Positions 61,824 through 64,000 of a stretch of 64,000 nucleotides of DNA are shown here, piece by piece (position 1 is the stretch's first letter; each line of letters starts with the position of its first letter). Below the pieces are notes generated by a model. The model worked only from the letters and a program-made list of their open reading frames with translations, was not told where the DNA came from and made no database searches. Source of the DNA: Actinomycetota bacterium (lineage in GTDB: Bacteria > Actinomycetota > Actinomycetes > S36-B12 > UBA10799); the NCBI GenBank assembly GCA_020637055.1, contig JACJWR010000003.1:248001-312000 (forward strand). Reading direction: 5' to 3'. The position numbers and the translations under genes are program-made.

Positions 61824-63379
61824 CAGGTTAGTAGGGCATCGCCCATGTGGTACTCGAGGTCGGAGGCGACCGCGGCGTCGCTCGCCCACTCGCGGCCGAG
61901 GGCCAGCCGCTCGGCCGCTGCGGCGATGTTCACCAGCATCGACTCGAACACCACGCCGTGGAACGGCGCCACCGACCACCAGTAGGCGTGGCCCGGGAGG
62001 CCGTGCGGGTGGTAGATGGCCCGTTGGTGGTACACCGTCCGCCCCTGGTCGTCCAACTCCACCCGAAGCTCCAGCCAGGCCAGTCCGGGCATCTTCATCT
62101 CCGCCCGCAGCCGCAGCAGCGCGTTCTCCTCGCGTTCCTCGACCCGCCAGAAATCGACCGTTTCACCCACCCGCAGGTAGCGGGCGTTGCGGCGCCCCCG
62201 CCGCAGCCCCACCCCACCCACGAGGCGATCGAGCACTCCGCGCACCTCCCACGCCAGCGGGAACGAGTACCAGCCGTTGTTGCCGCCGATGCCCTCGATC
62301 ACCGACCACAGCGCGTCGGGTGGCGCGTCGACGACCCGGCGTCGGTCGTCGGTGTACAGGCTCCCGCCGGCCCACTCCGGGTCGTGCGGCAACGGTTCGG
62401 CCGGTGCCCCTGGGACCGAGGCGCTCGACCATCGGGTGACCACGTTGGCGTCGCGTACCCGCACCAGCGCCAACGCCACCGCCCGCTCGAACGTCAGCAA
62501 TCCGCTGGCCGGGGGTGCGATGTAGCGCTGGATGTCGTTCTCGCCGCACACCACTTCGTTGCGCAATGATTCCACCAGCGGTTTGGCGATGCTCGCCGGC
62601 ACCGGGGTGACGAAACCGACCCAGTGCGCCGACAGCGTGGGGCTCAATACCGGTACCGGTGCGATGACTCGGCGCCGCAACCCGGCGACGGCCGCGTACC
62701 GCTGCATCATCTGCTGGTAGGTGAGCACGTCGCGACCGCCGATGTCGAAGGTGCGGTTGACGTCCGGCGGCAGTTCCGCGCAGCCGACGAGGTAGCGCAG
62801 CACGTCACGGATCGCGATCGGCTGGATCCGGTTGTGCACCCAGCGCGGGGTGACCATGGCAGGCAGTCGCTCGGTCAGATAGCGCAGCATCTCGAAACTC
62901 GCCGAACCCGAGCCGATGATCACCGCCGCGCGCAATTCCGCAGTCGGCACACCTCCGGCGCGCAGGATCTCGCCCACTTCGGCCCGAGACCTCAGGTGGG
63001 GGCTGAGTTGTTCGGGCGGGCAGGCCGGTGTGAGCCCGCCCAGGTAGACGATTCGACCAACCTTTTCGTCCCTGGCGATGGTGGCGAACAGTCGGGCCAG
63101 GTTGCGCTCGACTTCCTCGAAACCTTCGCCGAGTTGCAGCGAGTGCAGCAGGTAGTAGGCCACGTCGACGCCGCCCAAGGCCTCGCGTACCTGATCCGGT
63201 TCGCCGGCATCCCCGCGGACCACCTCGACCTCGTCGAACCAGGCGACGTCGCGGAGGCGGTCCGGATGCCGCGACAGCACCCGGACCCGATAGCCGGCGG
63301 CGAGGAGTTCCGGCACGAGCCGACCACCGATGTAGCCGGTCGCGCCGGTGACCAGGCAGAGTTTTCCCGGAGACGGCAT
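61823..63379 (-). CDS. NAD(P)-binding epimerase-like protein with C-terminal DUF2867 domain
   Basis: A 518-aa fusion. The first 300 residues are an atypical extended SDR: LVTGATGYIGGRLVPELL (dinucleotide site), YLLHSLQLGEGFEEVERNLA, and VGRIVYLGGLTP. The C-terminal 190 residues (about 325-515) form a START/SRPBCC-like DUF2867 domain with VDAPPDALWSVIEGIGGNNGWY and GETVDFWRVEEREENALLRLRAEMKMPG. It may bind a hydrophobic ligand and oxidise it. It is first in an operon with glbO and aglA. ATG 63379 begins at the dinucleotide motif; a CACACT box lies 6 nt upstream. Confidence 0.9.
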   Translation of the reverse strand: MPSPGKLCLVTGATGYIGGRLVPELLAAGYRVRVLSRHPDRLRDVAWFDEVEVVRGDAGEPDQVREALGGVDVAYYLLHSLQLGEGFEEVERNLARLFATIARDEKVGRIVYLGGLTPACPPEQLSPHLRSRAEVGEILRAGGVPTAELRAAVIIGSGSASFEMLRYLTERLPAMVTPRWVHNRIQPIAIRDVLRYLVGCAELPPDVNRTFDIGGRDVLTYQQMMQRYAAVAGLRRRVIAPVPVLSPTLSAHWVGFVTPVPASIAKPLVESLRNEVVCGENDIQRYIAPPASGLLTFERAVALALVRVRDANVVTRWSSASVPGAPAEPLPHDPEWAGGSLYTDDRRRVVDAPPDALWSVIEGIGGNNGWYSFPLAWEVRGVLDRLVGGVGLRRGRRNARYLRVGETVDFWRVEEREENALLRLRAEMKMPGLAWLELRVELDDQGRTVYHQRAIYHPHGLPGHAYWWSVAPFHGVVFESMLVNIAAAAERLALGREWASDAAVASDLEYHMGDALLT

Positions 63380-63509
63380 GGGCCAAGTGTGGCGGTTGGC
63401 CACCGGAGCCGCACCTCGGATCGCAGGCACTACCCGAAGGGGCGCCCACATGGTGACGCGGCCGCCGCCGGAGCAGCCGAAGAGGACCCTTGGCCGTGCC
63501 TTCGCGGGA

Positions 63510-63515
63510 TAGCCT
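63510..63515 (+). promoter_or_regulatory. Leaderless -10 box (TAGCCT)
   Basis: TAGCCT-GGGGCC-ATG with 6-nt spacing to 63522. The spacer is identical to that of the lipoprotein gene at 34989. Confidence 0.55.
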
Positions 63516-63521
63516 GGGGCC

Positions 63522-63908
63522 ATGAATGATCCAGCGCAGGACCGATCCGAGGGTCAGGATCCGAAGCCGTCGCAGCCCTTCTCCGCCGCCTCCGCCTCCG
63601 GCCCGGTCACCGGGACCGGCTCGGCCGGCGCGGAACAATCGCCAGTCCACGTCGAGGTCTACGGCGAGCGCCCCCCCGCACGGGCCATGCTCGGCTACAT
63701 CAAACCGACCCTGTGGGTGATCGCCGCGGTGTACGTCGTGGCCTTTCTGTTCCTCAACTCGGACTCCGCGCAGATCAACTTCGTGTTTTTCCGATCCGAG
63801 GTGCCACTTTTCGTGGCTCTGCTGGTGATGCTGGCCCTCGGCATGGGGCTCGGTGCTCTGACGGTTTGGCTGCGCGGCCGGCACCGTCCGGAGAAGAAGT
63901 CGAAGTAG
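63522..63908 (+). CDS. LapA (DUF1049) domain membrane protein
   Basis: A 128-aa protein with a disordered Ser/Pro/Gly-rich N-terminus (1-50) and a C-terminal LapA domain. Its two membrane helices (about 65-80 and 95-113) are joined by NSDSAQINFVFFRSEVPL and followed by a basic tail (RGRHRPEKKSK). In Gram-negatives LapA helps LPS assembly; in a monoderm its role is unknown. The ATG 63522 is supported by a leaderless -10 box. It is divergent from the epimerase-like gene. Confidence 0.9.
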   Translation: MNDPAQDRSEGQDPKPSQPFSAASASGPVTGTGSAGAEQSPVHVEVYGERPPARAMLGYIKPTLWVIAAVYVVAFLFLNSDSAQINFVFFRSEVPLFVALLVMLALGMGLGALTVWLRGRHRPEKKSK

Positions 63909-63918
63909 CCGTCGACGC

Positions 63919-64000
63919 ATGCCAGAGATTCACGATCTGACGGCGCTGGAGCAGGGGCGGGCGATCGCACGAGGTGAGCTCTCGTCAGTGGAGATCACCC
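63919..64000 (+). CDS. Amidase, 5' end only (cut by the window)
   Basis: The first 27 codons from ATG 63919 read PEIHDLTALEQGRAIARGELSSVEIT, the standard opening of amidase-signature-family enzymes (GatA/AmiC-like, LTAxELxxxIRxGExSSVEVT). The catalytic Ser-cisSer-Lys region lies beyond the window. It begins 10 bp after the LapA-domain gene, so the two may be co-transcribed. Confidence 0.75.
   Translation, partial: MPEIHDLTALEQGRAIARGELSSVEIT

Overview
The window is GC-rich chromosomal DNA from a high-GC Gram-positive bacterium (Actinobacteria). Evidence for this: lipobox lipoproteins and secreted proteins with actinobacterial domains (DUF3152, the actinobacterial beta-repeat behind NlpC/P60, CBM2 with Thr-Pro linkers); a fused APH-like/P-loop kinase of the mycobacterial Rv2004c type; frequent TANNNT boxes 6-7 nt before start codons, as in leaderless actinobacterial transcripts; and a block (ssb-like, ettA, thioesterase, unknown protein, then converging glbO-aglA) that matches the order remembered from Mycobacterium tuberculosis Rv2478c-Rv2470. 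I do not assign a genus. There is no phage, insertion sequence, CRISPR array or rRNA. One tRNA gene, tRNA-Arg(TCT), is present.

Layout. 0-7 kb: an acyl-CoA ligase with a one-base frameshift, then a NarL-type two-component system divergent from a MacB-like ABC exporter. 7-14 kb: an envelope and secreted set (DM13 protein, beta-helix protein, LURP-one protein, NlpC/P60 enzyme, two DUF202 proteins, a double-CBM2 protein with a possible lysozyme-like core). 14-25 kb: a FUSC-like membrane protein, argG, a secreted lipase-like hydrolase, a multi-pass protein, a YfcC-family transporter, the Rv2004c-like kinase, a class III aminotransferase, a YbaK protein with an internal deletion, and a hotdog thioesterase, closed by a perfect bidirectional terminator. 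25-29 kb: a fructose PTS operon (fruR-fruK-IIA-IIBC) in which every gene pair overlaps by 4 bp. 29-34 kb: a divergent CoA-transferase/glutaryl-CoA dehydrogenase-like pair, a lipoprotein and a PPi-type phosphofructokinase. 33-43 kb: an AMP-ligase, a lipoprotein, a hydrolase, an acetyltransferase, an SDR-nonapeptide repeat-PlsC series, an AhpD-like protein and an FtsX-FtsX-ATPase exporter.

43-53 kb is the signalling region. A CheB-CheR-coiled coil-PAS-PAS protein is translationally coupled to a PAS-PAS-GGDEF-EAL protein and followed by two GT4 glycosyltransferases. A tandem-NTF2 lipoprotein, a Rieske protein and a membrane GGDEF protein lie beyond. 53-64 kb: a ThrE-like exporter whose 3' end is antisense to tRNA-Arg, a DUF3152 protease-like protein, a PPOX protein, the mycobacteria-like block, a LapA-domain protein and the first codons of an amidase.

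The most interesting items are the CheB/CheR-PAS plus GGDEF-EAL plus glycosyltransferase locus, the CBM2-core-CBM2 secreted protein, the internally deleted YbaK protein, the nonapeptide-repeat protein between an SDR and PlsC, and the recurring leaderless promoter pattern, which also helps to fix several start codons.
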